From Xiphydria camelus (taxonomy: Eukaryota; Arthropoda; Insecta; Hymenoptera; Xiphydriidae): a DNA stretch of 64,000 nt. The position numbers and the translations under genes are program-made. The DNA lies in NCBI GenBank assembly GCA_963678675.1, contig OY783192.1, forward strand, positions 5,962,001 through 6,026,000. Direction: 5' to 3'. Below, in pieces: positions 11,199 through 22,364 of this stretch (within the stretch, counting starts at the first letter, position 1; every line of letters begins with the position of its first letter). Below the pieces are notes generated by a model. It did no database searches. It was given only the letters and a program-made list of their open reading frames with translations, and was not told where the DNA came from.

Positions 11199-12912
11199 AC
11201 ATTGCACGATACTCATATTGGAATTGCAAGATTTTCCATTACTGATATAATAGTATTGGGTATCATTAAGGGTCCTCGAGCGTGAGGAACGGGGTAAAGG
11301 AAGCGTAGAAAGACGAGGAAAATTGCGCACTACTTTCTCCTAAATAAAACGACAAATAAATAAAATAGACTTACCAAATTAAATTCTTCTTCGATGGTTA
11401 GCGAGTGACTCGAGTTCAGCTGGATAAAAGCTCGCGGCAACGGGAAATAAATGATTTAAATTAGGAATCGCGGTTGACAGCTTCGTCCGAGACGAGACGC
11501 CGAGACAATGACGTTCTTTACTCTATTATATATTCGCGTGTCTCATCTCGGTCGAAGTTGTCAACCGATTTCCATTTTAAATAATTTATTTCGTATTTCC
11601 GGTAAACTTCTTCCGCGCTCAGCTTGTGTCACCCGCTAGTCATCGAGGAAAAATTTAGAATGGTAAGCCTATTTTATTTATTTGGCCTTTTACTTAGGAG
11701 AAAGTAGTGTGCAAAATTTCCTCGCCTTTTTACTCTACCTTTTAACCCATTGCCTACGCTCGAGGATCCTTAACGACACACGAGCATTTCCAAAGCAGAA
11801 ATTGCTGTTGCAGTCATCGAGCTGCATTCTTATTATTATATTTAGCATTAAAAGCTGTACTTGTCGACATTTTCAATATATCCGCAATTTTTCTAGATCG
11901 ATATTTCTTTTCCCTTTGAATCTTCTTAGAGGAAAATTTGTGCTTTTATATACTTTCACGGATTTTACACATATGACCCAACTTTGTCGTCTGCTCCTCG
12001 TGCCAATGCTTCACGCGAGTAGGTACTTATACTTATTACTACAGGAACCAAAGAATAGGATCACCTCGAAACTCGAGGAGTTTTGGAAAATCTTCGAGTG
12101 GTCCCAAAAGAGGCGCGCGGATCTCTCCGGGTGAAAGTGCAGCGGGGGAGCTCCGATTTTGACGCAAGGTACGCCCGAAACGACTTCCTTTCCTCGCGCG
12201 AACCCTGTCACGGGCAGGAGTCACCCGTGGAAAGGTAAATCGCCCTTAAAAATTTGCTCCAAAATAGTATAACTGCCGGCCAATATTTCGTCGGTTATAA
12301 AACGGACCGCGGGGGTTGTATACGATCGGCTCTCGACGTCGGGGAATGCGACTTTTGCCGCGCTGTACAGCGAACCGCTCCGGCCTCGGAGGCTCGCCAA
12401 ACGTCGCGAACGTTTTACTCTCGTTTAGGTTATATATTGAGCGGGAGAGCGCTCTGCGAGGAAAGGGAAGAGGGACGGAGAGAATTAAGTGGAGTGAGGA
12501 AGGGAGAGAGAGAGAGAGAGGGAGTTGGCAATTAACGTAGAATTGCTCCAGATTCGCACAAAGGGCCGTAAAGGACCAGCCTTCTCGCGCGTTTCTCCTA
12601 CACATCGGACGCGCCCCGACCCCCGAACGTCTTTCCCTGCCGTTCTGTTACTTTTATAACTTTATGGCGCAAATCATCAGGTACCAAAATACGGGGTTCG
12701 GGCTTACCATAAAAGACGGGCACGCTTTTACCTTGTCGCCCTGAAAACGAGAGGAGACCTGAAAGAGACTCATCTGCACGTTGGCGTAAAGTGCGTGTAT
12801 TTTGGAATTTTCGCTCTAATGGGAGAGTTGCATGAAATAAGATTAGCTATTTCAATCCTGCCATATTGTTGTTCACAGTGCATATGATATTTCTACTTAA
12901 GGAAATTCATTA
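11199..12912. other. Non-coding stretch, nothing firm recognised
   Basis: A loose inverted pair lies around 11,449-11,585 (aaatgatttaaattagg against ccattttaaataatttatt, with cgcggttgacag against gttgtcaaccga). It may be the remains of a foldback element. A (GA)n run lies at about 12,504-12,520. Two tandem-like lysine/serine frames are compositional only. Confidence 0.4.
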
Positions 12913-13541
12913 TAGGGGAAGGTCGGGTAAGATGACGACGTTAAGCTTTGACGATTTTTCCTGACCTTAATGTTCATTGAATCGATGCTAGAATTTCTCC
13001 ATCATCTTCTTTAAACTCTCTAGTTTGATGTTATATATTTAAAAAATTGAATCTCACAAGTCTGGTACTTAAAAAATGCTATTTGGAAATAAAAGACATC
13101 TTCGTCATCTTACCCGCACAAGGAAGACAATACATGATTTCAACAACAAATATATTTATTTTTCGTATTAAAACGCTATCACAACACAGAGTCTCATATC
13201 ATCATATTTGAGTCTACATGATTACATTGCCAAAAAATTCAGCTACGCCAAGTTTTGGTGATTTAGAAACACTTTTGACATAAGATGACTTAGAATAACA
13301 GCACAAAACGTAAAGTCATGTAGAAATAGCTGGAAACTTATCAACTTCAAAGTACTTAAGTAAAAGACTGAAGTTTAGGACGCTAAATTAAATTTTTAGG
13401 AACCCGAAAGCTGATTCAGCATTCTAAGTATAGCGGTATCTCTATGAGAATCGGTATTGCGGGAAACGGTTCATTAAGGCGCGTCCTCACTGATTCGACA
13501 TTGTCGATCGACACTTTCACCTAGAGTTTATCGACTAGATT

Positions 13542-13856
13542 TTACCGATCGTCATGTCGACTGGTTTGTCGGTAAGCGTCAAAGGGTAGTCGAGTCGAAT
13601 GCAAAGTGTGCGTGTATATCCGGCCGGTTATAATCCTTATAATCGGTCTGGGTACGCAAGGGATTGACCGGGGACCGTAATTCGGAACCCGGTTCGTCCT
13701 CTCGACACAGAGGACGAAGTCAAGGAAATGCCTCCGTTTCGGGAAAAACCTCGCACGCAGCTGCATGCCAATTTTTTGCAACAAATTTTCAAATTCACTT
13801 TCCGACATTCGAAAAAAGTTTCTGAATCCACCGTTACATCTATATTCAAGGTTCAA
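13542..13856 (-). pseudogene. Truncated Harbinger-type transposase N-terminal fragment
   Basis: The frame reads FRNFFRMSESEFENLLQKIG near its start, the helical segment that precedes the DDE nuclease in PIF/Harbinger transposases (usually an FRM.. ..F..LL pattern). The rest of the frame, after about residue 55, shows no family resemblance and runs through the terminal region of the element. The catalytic domain is absent. The starting methionine is arbitrary; the sequence continues upstream, with interruptions, toward the frame at 13,889-14,155. Family membership is inferred from this motif plus the TTA duplication. Confidence 0.55.
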
Positions 13857-13888
13857 TATGTCGATGTCATCGCTTTTTAAATCTTCTA

Positions 13889-14155
13889 TCAGATTACTGC
13901 CACTATACCGATTTCTACTTTCAAGACTTGGTTGAACCCAAAATCTTCTTTTACATCGTTTTTTTTAGACGCGATAATGAATGCGGCATAAGCAATAATG
14001 GTGTTATCTTCATCAAACATTTCGATTTCGACTGGTAGACAACATTTCTGTTTACTGGGGGTGGACGTGCTTTCCCGGTCAATCCCTTCCCCGGTACGTC
14101 GAGCGTCATCGCACCGCTGCCCGAACATACCGCCCGCTTTGCCGAAACACGTCAC
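13889..14155 (-). pseudogene. Probable 5' part of the same transposase
   Basis: After a low-quality leader, the frame gives MFDEDNTIIAYAAFIIASKK at about residues 46-65. This resembles the acidic start and first helix of insect Harbinger transposases, which typically begin just before an alanine/serine-rich helix. It ends 33 bp before the frame at 13,542-13,856. It probably belonged to the same gene, separated by a frameshift or a short intron. Residues before this methionine lie in the subterminal repeat zone and are not expected to be coding. Confidence 0.4.
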
Positions 14156-15300
14156 ACTCTGCGTTCGACTCCACTACCCTTTGATTTTACCGACAACTCG
14201 TGGAAAACCAGTCGACATGACGATCGACAAAATATGTCGATCGACCAAGTCGATTGCCGCGTACACACTCTAGTCGACAGTGATGTCGATCGACAATGTG
14301 AGTGTCGATGGACAATGTCGACTGAGTGAGGACGCGCCTTTACGACTCGTCTAGCAATTAACCCTTTTAGGAAAGGTGCGGGACTGCGAGCTCATTAGCA
14401 GCCTGGATTCGTCAAAATTTACCACTTCGCCGATGGCGAGATTAACTTTAGGTTGACGAGGTATTTATATGTAATCGCGATGCTATTAAAACGGTACGAA
14501 CTGATATTCAGAATTCCGTCTATCGTGTGACGGAACAGGTATTATAATATGTCTCACTTCTACGAAAAATGATAAAGTTAGAGTTATAAGAGATGGTCGG
14601 GTACGATGACGAGCTAATGGAAGAAGATGAGGGGTAAGACGACGATCGTCAACTTACCCTCCATCAAATTCGTCATCTTAACCGACATCGCCATTTTGAG
14701 TTCAGTGAAATATTTCTGAACTTCAACTAACGAGAAAACATTGAAATTATACATCAATAGACGTGTTTTAAGCAGTACTTTAAGGATATCACAAGTAGAA
14801 ATTGAAAATACTTACTCAGCAAGCATAATTCTTTACGGAACACCTTCAAGAACTTAGAACGACGAAGCACGAAATCACGTTTTCCGTTTCAGCGGACGAC
14901 ATGTGCTATAGAGGATAGGAATCTTGGGATTGCCGTGGGTGGTGCGGTACTAGCGGTTTCTAGTGGTGTAGGAACTAGCCCTCAATTTAGCGTCAATATT
15001 GTTAAATATCGAATTCGTCGTCTTACCCGCCTCGTCATCTTACCCGACTTTCCCCTATTACGTTTAAAACTTTGTTTCTATCTGCCATCATTAGGAAAAC
15101 GGCGGAAGTAAAGTTGTACACCGAATAATTCGTCGTGAAACTCACCGAATTTTATTGACTGCTAGATGCCTACAATCGAGACACAGAGAATAAATTCTTA
15201 TCTTGTTTAGAGTGGGGGAAAGCCTCGGCTGCAATGTAGGGGAAGGCGCCTACTATCGAGTAGGTATGCCCGCTGTCGAGTGTCGACTGTAATGTGTTAA

Positions 15301-16025
15301 GCTAGGAATCCACTACACTCGACTCGACTCGACTCGACACGACACGACTCGACACGACACGGTGACAAAAATGTGCGTGGTGTGTCCACTGGAATCGACG
15401 CGACACGACTCGACGCTACTCGACACGACGGTAGTGCTTCGTCCTTTTAAATTTTAACGTACAAGGATGCATCGTGTATGGCTCTATAATTTTTCCAATT
15501 ATTGCTTCTTTGTAACATCTATACAGATAGAAATTTACTATATACCTATTTATGTTTACTTGGTCTATTCAAGGCTTTTGAGATTTCTTCTCAAGCTTCG
15601 TTGCGTATATTTTGGTCTCTATATTTCAAACTATGTATATTTTACAGCATCTCATATGCTCTAACTTTATTAATGAGATCCTCCTCCATTCCTCTGCGAA
15701 ATTAATGTAAAATCTTCGAACTGTTCTTCTCGACTCTTTCCAAGCAAGACTGCCGCAATTCAACTGTTCGCTCATCGGTCCATATCCCGATGTGCACGCA
15801 AACCGTGTCCACTAGGCTCGACTCGACTCGACTCGACGCGACAAATTTCTAGCCAGCCAGAAAAGTGTCGAGTCGAGTCGAGTCGAGTCGAGTCGTGTCG
15901 AGCCTAGTGGATTTCTACGCCATTTAAATACATGGAAAATCATGCGATCAGAAACGCGTCGTGTCGAGTCGCGTCGAGTCGTGTCGTGTCGAGTCGAGTC
16001 GAGTCGAGTGTAGTGGATTCCTAGC
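15301..16025. mobile_element. Inverted-repeat element built of TCGAC pentamers
   Basis: The left end is gctaggaatccactacact followed by (cgact)n. The right end is the complement, ending agtgtagtggattcctagc. The subterminal zones consist of runs of TCGAC with occasional variants ACGAC and GCGAC. Diverged end-like pieces (gtgtccact) occur again at about 15,388 and 15,805 and, inverted, at 15,900, so the interior contains nested or duplicated termini. The central 350 bp is AT rich and non-coding. No target duplication is clear. The superfamily is unassigned. Confidence 0.8.
15809..15910. repeat. Internal palindrome of TCGAC repeats
   Basis: The arms ccactaggctcgactcgac and gtcgagcctagtgg are inverted copies around a 26-bp loop. 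The edge ccactagg differs by two bases from the outer terminus ccactaca of the host element. It is therefore likely to be a minimal, diverged copy of the same terminus pair sitting inside a larger relative. Confidence 0.75.
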
Positions 16026-16213
16026 TTTAATCTAGTCATACGTATAGGGGGAAGGGTACGTAGAGGGCAGGTCGGTCGCATAGCGCGCATGCATAGAGCA
16101 TCTGACGCGAAATGAAAAATAGTTTCCGACTCTTTGAATTTCCCAGTGTCACAGCATGAGAGTCACTTGGGATGTCCGCTGATTGGCAGAAATCCCGTGA
16201 CTGCTCACGGTCA

Positions 16214-16760
16214 CACGGAGAAAAAGGATTATTAAAAAATCACGGGAAAACCCATGAATTTTTACAGTCATCCCAGTAACAGGGCCCCTCGAGGTGAAAC
16301 ATTTAGGTTTTTAATAGTCCACAGTGTATTTTTTATAGTTCGAACACACTGAGAAAAAAAATTTGCTTGATTGAAACAAACGTGTTTTTGGATAGCCATA
16401 AAAGCACATTTATTCGATTTGAATAAATACCGATTTGATCTAAATAATATTCAATTAAATCAATAATATTTATATTCGCCTAATCGATATTAACTCTAAT
16501 CGAATAAGTGTGTTTTTAGGACTATTTAGAAACACGTTTATTTCGATCAAGTAAAATTTTTTCTCAGTTCAGTAGTATAAACATCAGTTTCTACGATAAA
16601 ATGTACTAATCTACTGTTAATATGTATCAGGTGTTTACGGATTTATACTGCAACGATTTGTAAAAAGTACGCTGTGTCTATTAAAAAAATTCAGTGTTTC
16701 ACTTCGAGGAGCCCTGTTACTAAGATTTACTGTAAAAATTACTAATCCTTTTTCTCCGTG
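16214..16760. mobile_element. Foldback MITE (cacggagaaaaaggatta) holding a second MITE
   Basis: The outer arms cacggagaaaaaggattatt and taatcctttttctccgtg are inverted copies. Inward they carry cagtaacagggcccctcgag on the left against tcgaggagccctgttact on the right. Between them, 16,347-16,570 is occupied by a separate foldback element. The arm pairing only makes sense once that inner element is removed, so the order of insertion is outer first, inner second. Confidence 0.8.
16347..16570. mobile_element. Nested foldback MITE (cactgagaaaaaaaattt)
   Basis: Arms of about 45 bp are inverted copies: gattgaaacaaacgtgtttt at the left against aaacacgtttatttcgatc at the right. A further inner pair, attcgatttgaata and tctaatcgaataag, shows the fold extends toward the centre. 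It sits inside the MITE at 16,214-16,760 and is non-coding. Confidence 0.75.
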
Positions 16761-17600
16761 CAGAGACGTGTATTTAAAATCTCAATTTTCTTTAATTTTT
16801 TATGCCAAAACGGAGGACACCAAGTTTTTTAAAAGTACTGTTCCTGTATCAGAATAACATGCAAAACCAGAAAACAAAATAAGAAAAATCATGCAACTTC
16901 ACCCCATTACCATCGTTCTCGGTTGATGTTGAATTAGATTTTAAATCGGATAATATCGCCACTTTTTCGATCTTATTACGAATTGATTTTATTGCACGAA
17001 TAGGTACGGTATCGTGCACTCGGTCGGGTGAATCGTAAAGAAACGGATGGAGAAACCGTACATTCGAAAGTTATTTTTGTCCCGCGTTGTTTTCCGCGCG
17101 AAATCTCGAGATAAGTAGCGTTCGTGAAAAAATATCGCTATATTGTTCTTCCTTTGCTCTTCGCCACGTTGATAATAATCGTATTCGCTTGGCGCACTCG
17201 GTTGCGCCAGTCGTAAAATTACGAGTGGCTCGAGCGCGCCTAATCCTCGATAAAACGCGCAGGATTTCTTTTCTCTTCGCGCGCGGGACTTCAGAGGGTT
17301 CTCCTTGGTTGCTCGCCGCGCGTCTGTATATTCTCCGATCTTCGATGACGCGATGGTCGATCGTTTACGACGCCCTTTTAAGGATTCTTTCCTGCAATTC
17401 CATAACGGAAGAGGCTACTTCGAGTTTATGCTTTTTCAGTTTTTTTCTGTCGGCTGTACTTTTTTTAATCTATTTGAGATCTGGCTATAAAATTGATGGA
17501 ACTATTTATTATCTGAGGATGAAAGCGGAATATAAATGTCCTAGTTCTTGTTTCACTTTGAATGCGATTCTTTCAAAACGCGATGGAGATATTATATCTC
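16761..17600. other. Non-coding stretch with a long but unsupported open frame
   Basis: A frame of about 200 codons is open on the plus strand from 17,087 to 17,704. It runs straight into the palindromes at 17,608 and shows no domain, no codon bias and no splice context, so it is not called as a gene. Confidence 0.5.
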
Positions 17601-17607
17601 GTCACAC

Positions 17608-17655
17608 TAATGCCAAAAAAGGTCGTATATGCCTATTACGCTTTTTTGGCATCGC
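17608..17655. repeat. Short hairpin with aatgccaaaaaa arms
   Basis: The arms gccaaaaaaggtcgtat and acgcttttttggc pair around gcctatt. The same core motif aatgccaaaa builds the larger palindrome at 17,763-17,925 and appears again, degenerate, near 19,348. This points to a small family of hairpins gathered here. Confidence 0.6.
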
Positions 17656-17762
17656 AAACGTCAGAAAGGCTTATAAAGAAAAATTTATTCTCGCAACTGA
17701 CTGAAATACGTAAAAAAGGTCCAAAACTAGTGAAAACAAAATTTGAAAACTGAAGGAAAAGG

Positions 17763-17925
17763 GCATATAGGATACGGTCGATACGTTCTTTTGGCATTGA
17801 GTTTTTCAAAAATTACGAAAACTAATGCCATAACGGCGTATCAGCGTATAGGGTGTATGGCATTAGTTTTTGTGATTTTTTAAGAAACTTAATGCCAAAA
17901 GGGCGTATCGACCATATTTTATGCT
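17763..17925. mobile_element. Near-perfect 160-bp foldback element
   Basis: The sequence folds back over almost its full length. On the left it holds atacggtcgatacg, ttcttttggcattgag and actaatgccat; on the right the complements atggcattagt, cttaatgccaaaag and cgtatcgaccatat. The loop is about 25 bp. The outer half repeats the inner half (actaatgcca against ttggcatt), so it may be a dimer of a smaller hairpin. Confidence 0.7.
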
Positions 17926-17960
17926 CTCTTTTGCTTTTAAGTTTCCCATTATTATTTTTG

Positions 17961-19260
17961 TAGGGGAAAGTCAGGTAAGATGACGAGGCAGGTAAGACTA
18001 CGAATTCGATATTTAACAATATTGACGCTAGATTGAGGGCTAGTTCCTACACCACTAGAACCCGCTAGTACCGCACCACCCACGACAACCCCAAGATTCC
18101 TGTCCTATAGCACATGTCGTCCGCTGAAACGGAAAACGTGATTTCGTGCTCCGTCGTTCTAAGTTTTTGAAGGTGTTCCATAAGGAATTATGCTTGCTAA
18201 GTAAGTATTTTCAACTTCTACGTGTGATATCCTTAAAGTACTGCTTAAAACACGTTTGATGTATAATTTCAACGTTTTCTGGTTAGTTGAAGTTCAGAAA
18301 TATTTCACTGAACTCAAAATGGCGATGTCGGTTAAGGTGACGAATTTGATAGAGGGTAAAATGACGATCGTCAACTTACCCCTTATCTTCTTCCATCAGC
18401 TCGTCATCGTACCCGACCATCTCTTATAACTCTAACTTTATAATTTTTCGTAGAAGTGAGACATATTATAATACCTGTTCCGTCACACGATAGACGGAAT
18501 TCTGAATATCAGTTCGTACCGTTTTAATAGCATCGCGATTACATATAAATACCTCGTCAACCTAAAGTTAATCTCGCCATCGGCGAAGTGGTATATTTTG
18601 ACGAATCCAGGCTACTAATGAGCTCGCAATCCCGCACCTTTCCTAAAAGGGTTAATTGCTAAACGAGTCGTAATGAACCGTTTCCCGCAATACCGATTCT
18701 GATAGATACCGCTATACTTAGAATGCTAAATCAGCTTTCGGGTTCCTAAAAATTTAATTTAGCGTTCTTCACTTCAGCCTTTTACTTAAATACTTTGAAG
18801 TTGATATGTTTCCAGCTATTTCTATATGCGGCTTTACGTTTTGTGCTGTTATTCTAAGTCATCTTATGTTAAAAGTTTTTCTAAGTCACCAAAACTTGGC
18901 GTAGCTGAGTTCTTTGGCAACCTAATTATGTACTCAAATATGATGATATGAGACTCTTTGTATTATGATAGCATTTTAATACGAAAAATAAATATCTATA
19001 TTTGTTGTTGAAATCATGTATTGTCTTAGTTCGTCATCTTACCCTACCCTGTTCGTCATCTTACATGACGTAGATGACTTTTATTTCTAAATTGCATTTT
19101 TTAAGTACCAGACTTGTGAAATTCAATTTTTAAAATATATAGCATCAAACTAGAGAGTTTAAAGAAGATGATGGAGAAATTCTAGCATCGATTCAATGAA
19201 CATTAAGGTCAGGAAAAATCTTCAAAGCTTAACGTTTTCATCTTACCCGACCTTCCCCTA
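17961..19260 (-). mobile_element. TAGGGG-ended inverted-repeat element, copy 2 (uninterrupted)
   Basis: This is the reverse complement of the element at 12,913-15,057. It starts taggggaaagtcaggtaag and ends cttacccgaccttccccta. It carries the same subterminal CGTCATCTTACC motifs. At 18,671-18,673 the sequence gtcgTAAtgaacc is the unoccupied target of the Harbinger-like insertion found in copy 1. At 1300 bp it gives the intact length of the element. No transposase is encoded. Confidence 0.85.
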
Positions 19261-21449
19261 CTTTATATTTAATTGTATTTAGACAAATTTAAGTGAATAA
19301 AAAGAACAATTTTTTATGCACCCTTTTGACTGTAAAAAAACTTTTTGGCACATAGGACTCTTCGGCATTAGTGACGCGATATGAAAATTCAAGACTAATT
19401 TTTTTACAGTAAACATACAGGCAAACAGTTTTTATTTCGATAATCGATTTTTAACTCGTACTTGAATGGGTGCGTTTATTCCACTCTCATCCTTATCATT
19501 AACATCAATGTATCAATCTTAGGACTGGTTTGATACCGCTATCCATCTTCCATATCCTCTTCTTTTCTCTACTTTTATCCTGTAGAATCAAAAAATATAA
19601 GCGATAAAAAGCAGGTGTTTCAGACCTTTTAATCAATTGGTGGCTCTACGATACAAGCGTTCGACTCGCGTCATAAACGATAAACATCCCTCTTCTCTCT
19701 AAACGATAGACACTCTCGCATTATCTTCTCCATAAAAATGCGACTAGCAGATAGCAATGCAAAGAGGCATACACCTCGTGTGGTACGAATTTCTTTTACG
19801 CAAACACCTACCGAAGAACTCTTCAACGTCTTCAGCACAGGACAAGTAGGTATCTTCACGTACCGACGAATACAAATATCTGTCCGAGTACACACCGATA
19901 GGGAGATACTCACTTGCTCCCTTCTATGTTTCCACACCTTCGCGTTTGACTAGAGCCTCGCAGAGAAGGTGTGCGATGCGCAAGGTGAGGGAGGTGGGGC
20001 GAGAGAAAGGAGGACGAGAGAGGACCGTGACGCGCGCGTGAAGGACGAAAGCTCGCTGTTATGTAGTTCTTCGCTTCTGTCTTTCCGGAGTTCCCGAGTG
20101 AAACAGTAAAACGCTGGTAATCCCTCGCTTACGACTTCAGCGAACCCCGCAGCTTCTGCTGCGCGCGACGCTGTTATTATACTCGCTCCGCGTACGCTTA
20201 TCGCCGACTCAGCGCAGTTCGGAATACTTGTGGATACATAGGATACAGGCGCGGGCGTGACTGGATAAATGGGCGATGCCCGGGGTTAAAAGGGAAAGGC
20301 TACAAGTCCGACGAATGAGAATGAGGCTCTTCACTAAAAATTCTGCTAAATGTTGTTTCCTATATTTTTTCCGCCGCTGTGCCATCGTCATTCTAATTGT
20401 TTTTGGATTTGAGGAGTGAGTTGCGTAAAGTAGTAAGTGCTCGTTCACGGTGAACTTGTTTTTTTCTCGTTTCGAAGCACTTTTAGAGCAACATCGGTGT
20501 ACCGTCAGATTTGCCTAAAAAAGGTCCGATTAATTCGAGCCATGAGTTATTGTTTCGTATGTTTTATAATGCCGCATTTTGCTGTTTTCCATTAAATCTC
20601 TTGATATATAAATCGATCCGTGCTATAATTACTCTTCGTTATTATATCGCGGTACATACATATCTCCGATTTCAAACTCACTTACCAGGGTAGGAATTTA
20701 AGTCACTGTTATTTCATTATCCATGAGCTTTTGTTCTCCATTGATATAGCACTTCGTTACAAATGAAAATTTAATCTTCAAAAAGTGTCTTACGAACATC
20801 GGCCAAAAAAGTTCATAGGTAGCGAGGTAACAACGATTTAAGCTTTTACTTTAGCGAGTAAGTTTGAAATCATGTAACATCACATGTGCTTATATATTTC
20901 TACCTGTATCGTCTCAGCGCGCGTTCCTCGTACGTTTTTTATATCGAATTCCATTGAGCTGTGTCGCGAACGATCCCTGTTGGTTCGGGTACAGCGTGCA
21001 GTAAACAATGTCGTCGAGGCCCGGAGCTTTCCAAGAATACCTTCGCCCTTCCGAAGAAGTAAACAAACCAGTCGTCGATAATCTCGATAATCCAACGAAC
21101 TGTGCGAAAGTGGCGTACCATCCGTGAGGAAGCTTCGACGATCCGTGAGCACAAGGTCTGTCTTACCTATATAGAATAGAGGATACAGTCGTACTCCCCC
21201 CGGAGCCACCCTTACGGCAAAAGGATCCGACAGCCAACCCATTGCGCACTTGCCGTCGCATAAAACATTTTCTCTCTTGTTTTCCGCCGGGTGAATTCGA
21301 CCCTTTTTGTTCCCTTCTCCAGAAATACCTCTCGATATACCACTTACACATCGTATGTCTTTGTCCAAATAGATAATTATACCCTCGTATACGAGCTATT
21401 TTGGTCGAACTTGCATAAGTATAATAATTGTTTAGTAATTACGAGTATA
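19261..21449. other. Non-coding stretch
   Basis: A hairpin at about 19,330-19,413 (ctgtaaaaaaac against aatttttttacag) is the only repeat structure noted. The remainder is unique-looking DNA, CpG rich from 19,950 to 20,230. A minus-strand frame at 20,880-21,368 has no recognisable domain and is probably chance. Confidence 0.45.
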
Positions 21450-22317
21450 AAGGCCAAAGCACATCTAGGCGAAGCGAAGCGACGCGAAGCAAAAAACGCT
21501 ACCTTTTATATTTCCATTGATTCTTACGAGGTAACGCACACTTGAGCGAAGCGAAGCGCCGCGACCTAGGATAAGCACACTTGTGCGACTGGAAGCTCAG
21601 CGAAGCGACGCGCCGCGAAGCGAATCTACCTTTTATATTTCCATTGATTCTTACGAGGTAACGCACACTTGAGCGAAGCGCCGCGAACCGAAGCGCCGCG
21701 AACCGAAGCGCCGCGAGAAATGTTTATCGTGGACGGAATGTAATTCGTTAACGGATGTAAAGTTTCGTCGATCACTTCCGTTAACGATTCGAAAATCCTT
21801 TCCAAGATAGATCTCGTCAACGAAATGAATTTTCTCACACGAAATAGTATCTTATATCATAAGGCGGAAATTCGATATTTTTTCAGACTGTGTTTAATTA
21901 GGTCGTAACACGAGGCATGGTTTGGGGAGGAGGCTACGATCTAAACACAGTCTTAAAAATCTGAGGATTTCCGCCGAATGACATATACTATTTTTCCTCA
22001 CGAATGCCCATTTCTCAAAACGAAACATGTACACGGCTCGTTTCACGTTGCGTTCATCAGTTTGAAAAAGGCGAAAATGAATGAAAAAGGCGAAAATGAC
22101 TGATATTTCACGGCGCTTCCCTTCCCTCCCTTCTCTACCCGGATATTCCTATATGGATATTTTCAGGTATAGCTGTTTATACCTGGTAGAGAAGGGGATA
22201 GAATTCGCCGCGTTTCGCTTCGCCCAAGTGTGCGTTGCACAGCCGCGCTTCGCAGCGCGTCGCGGCGCGTCGCTTCGCTTCGCGTCGCTTCGCTTCGCCT
22301 AGATGTGCTTTGACCTT
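21450..22317. mobile_element. Inverted-repeat element built of GCGAA pentamers
   Basis: The left end aaggccaaagcacatctagg and the right end cctagatgtgctttgacctt are inverted copies with one mismatch, flanked by TA on both sides. The adjoining zones are runs of GCGAA mixed with GCGCC and GCGAC. A 127-bp unit containing atttccattgattcttacg is repeated in tandem in the left half (21,500 and 21,627). A second palindrome lies in the middle (21,863-21,978). There is no coding capacity. Its design matches the TCGAC element at 15,301 although the sequences are unrelated. Confidence 0.8.
21863..21978. repeat. Internal palindrome of the GCGAA element
   Basis: The arms ggcggaaattc / cagactgtgttta and taaacacagtctt / gatttccgcc pair around a loop of about 50 bp. 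It may be a smaller foldback element inserted in the centre of the larger one. Confidence 0.55.
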
Positions 22318-22364
22318 TACGTAGAAATAAAATTCTAAAAAGACTTAAAAATGATTAACTAATA

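Larger units (their letters stand above)
13477..14339 (-). mobile_element. PIF/Harbinger-like element inserted in the copy-1 element
   Basis: Inverted ends read AGGCGCGTCCTCACT at the left and its exact complement at the right, and are followed inward by copies of the palindromic motif gtcgatcgac. TTA flanks both sides (13,474-13,476 and 14,340-14,342). The matching place in copy 2 reads tcgtaatgaacc without the insert, so TTA is a true target duplication. A TTA/TAA duplication is the signature of the PIF/Harbinger superfamily. Two minus-strand frames inside look like a truncated transposase N-terminal region. The element is internally deleted and not autonomous. Confidence 0.85.
12913..15057 (+). 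mobile_element. TAGGGG-ended inverted-repeat element, copy 1 (interrupted)
   Basis: The element starts taggggaaggtcgggtaag and ends cttacccgactttccccta, an inverted repeat of at least 20 bp with TA at both edges. A second copy lies inverted at 17,961-19,260. Without its 863-bp insertion (13,477-14,339) and the 3-bp target duplication this copy is about 1.28 kb, matching copy 2. The motif CGTCATCTTACC and its complement recurs at least six times near both ends and inside (about 12,928, 13,100, 14,670, 15,018 and 15,034). Such reiterated subterminal motifs are commonly transposase binding sites. No transposase frame of its own is visible. Confidence 0.85.

Noticed and set aside
17087..17704. 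A 205-codon open frame on the plus strand
   Set aside because: It runs into a palindromic repeat at 17,608, has no recognisable domain, and its composition changes along its length.
20880..21368. A 162-codon minus-strand frame
   Set aside because: No domain, no codon bias and shorter frames open on both strands; most likely chance.
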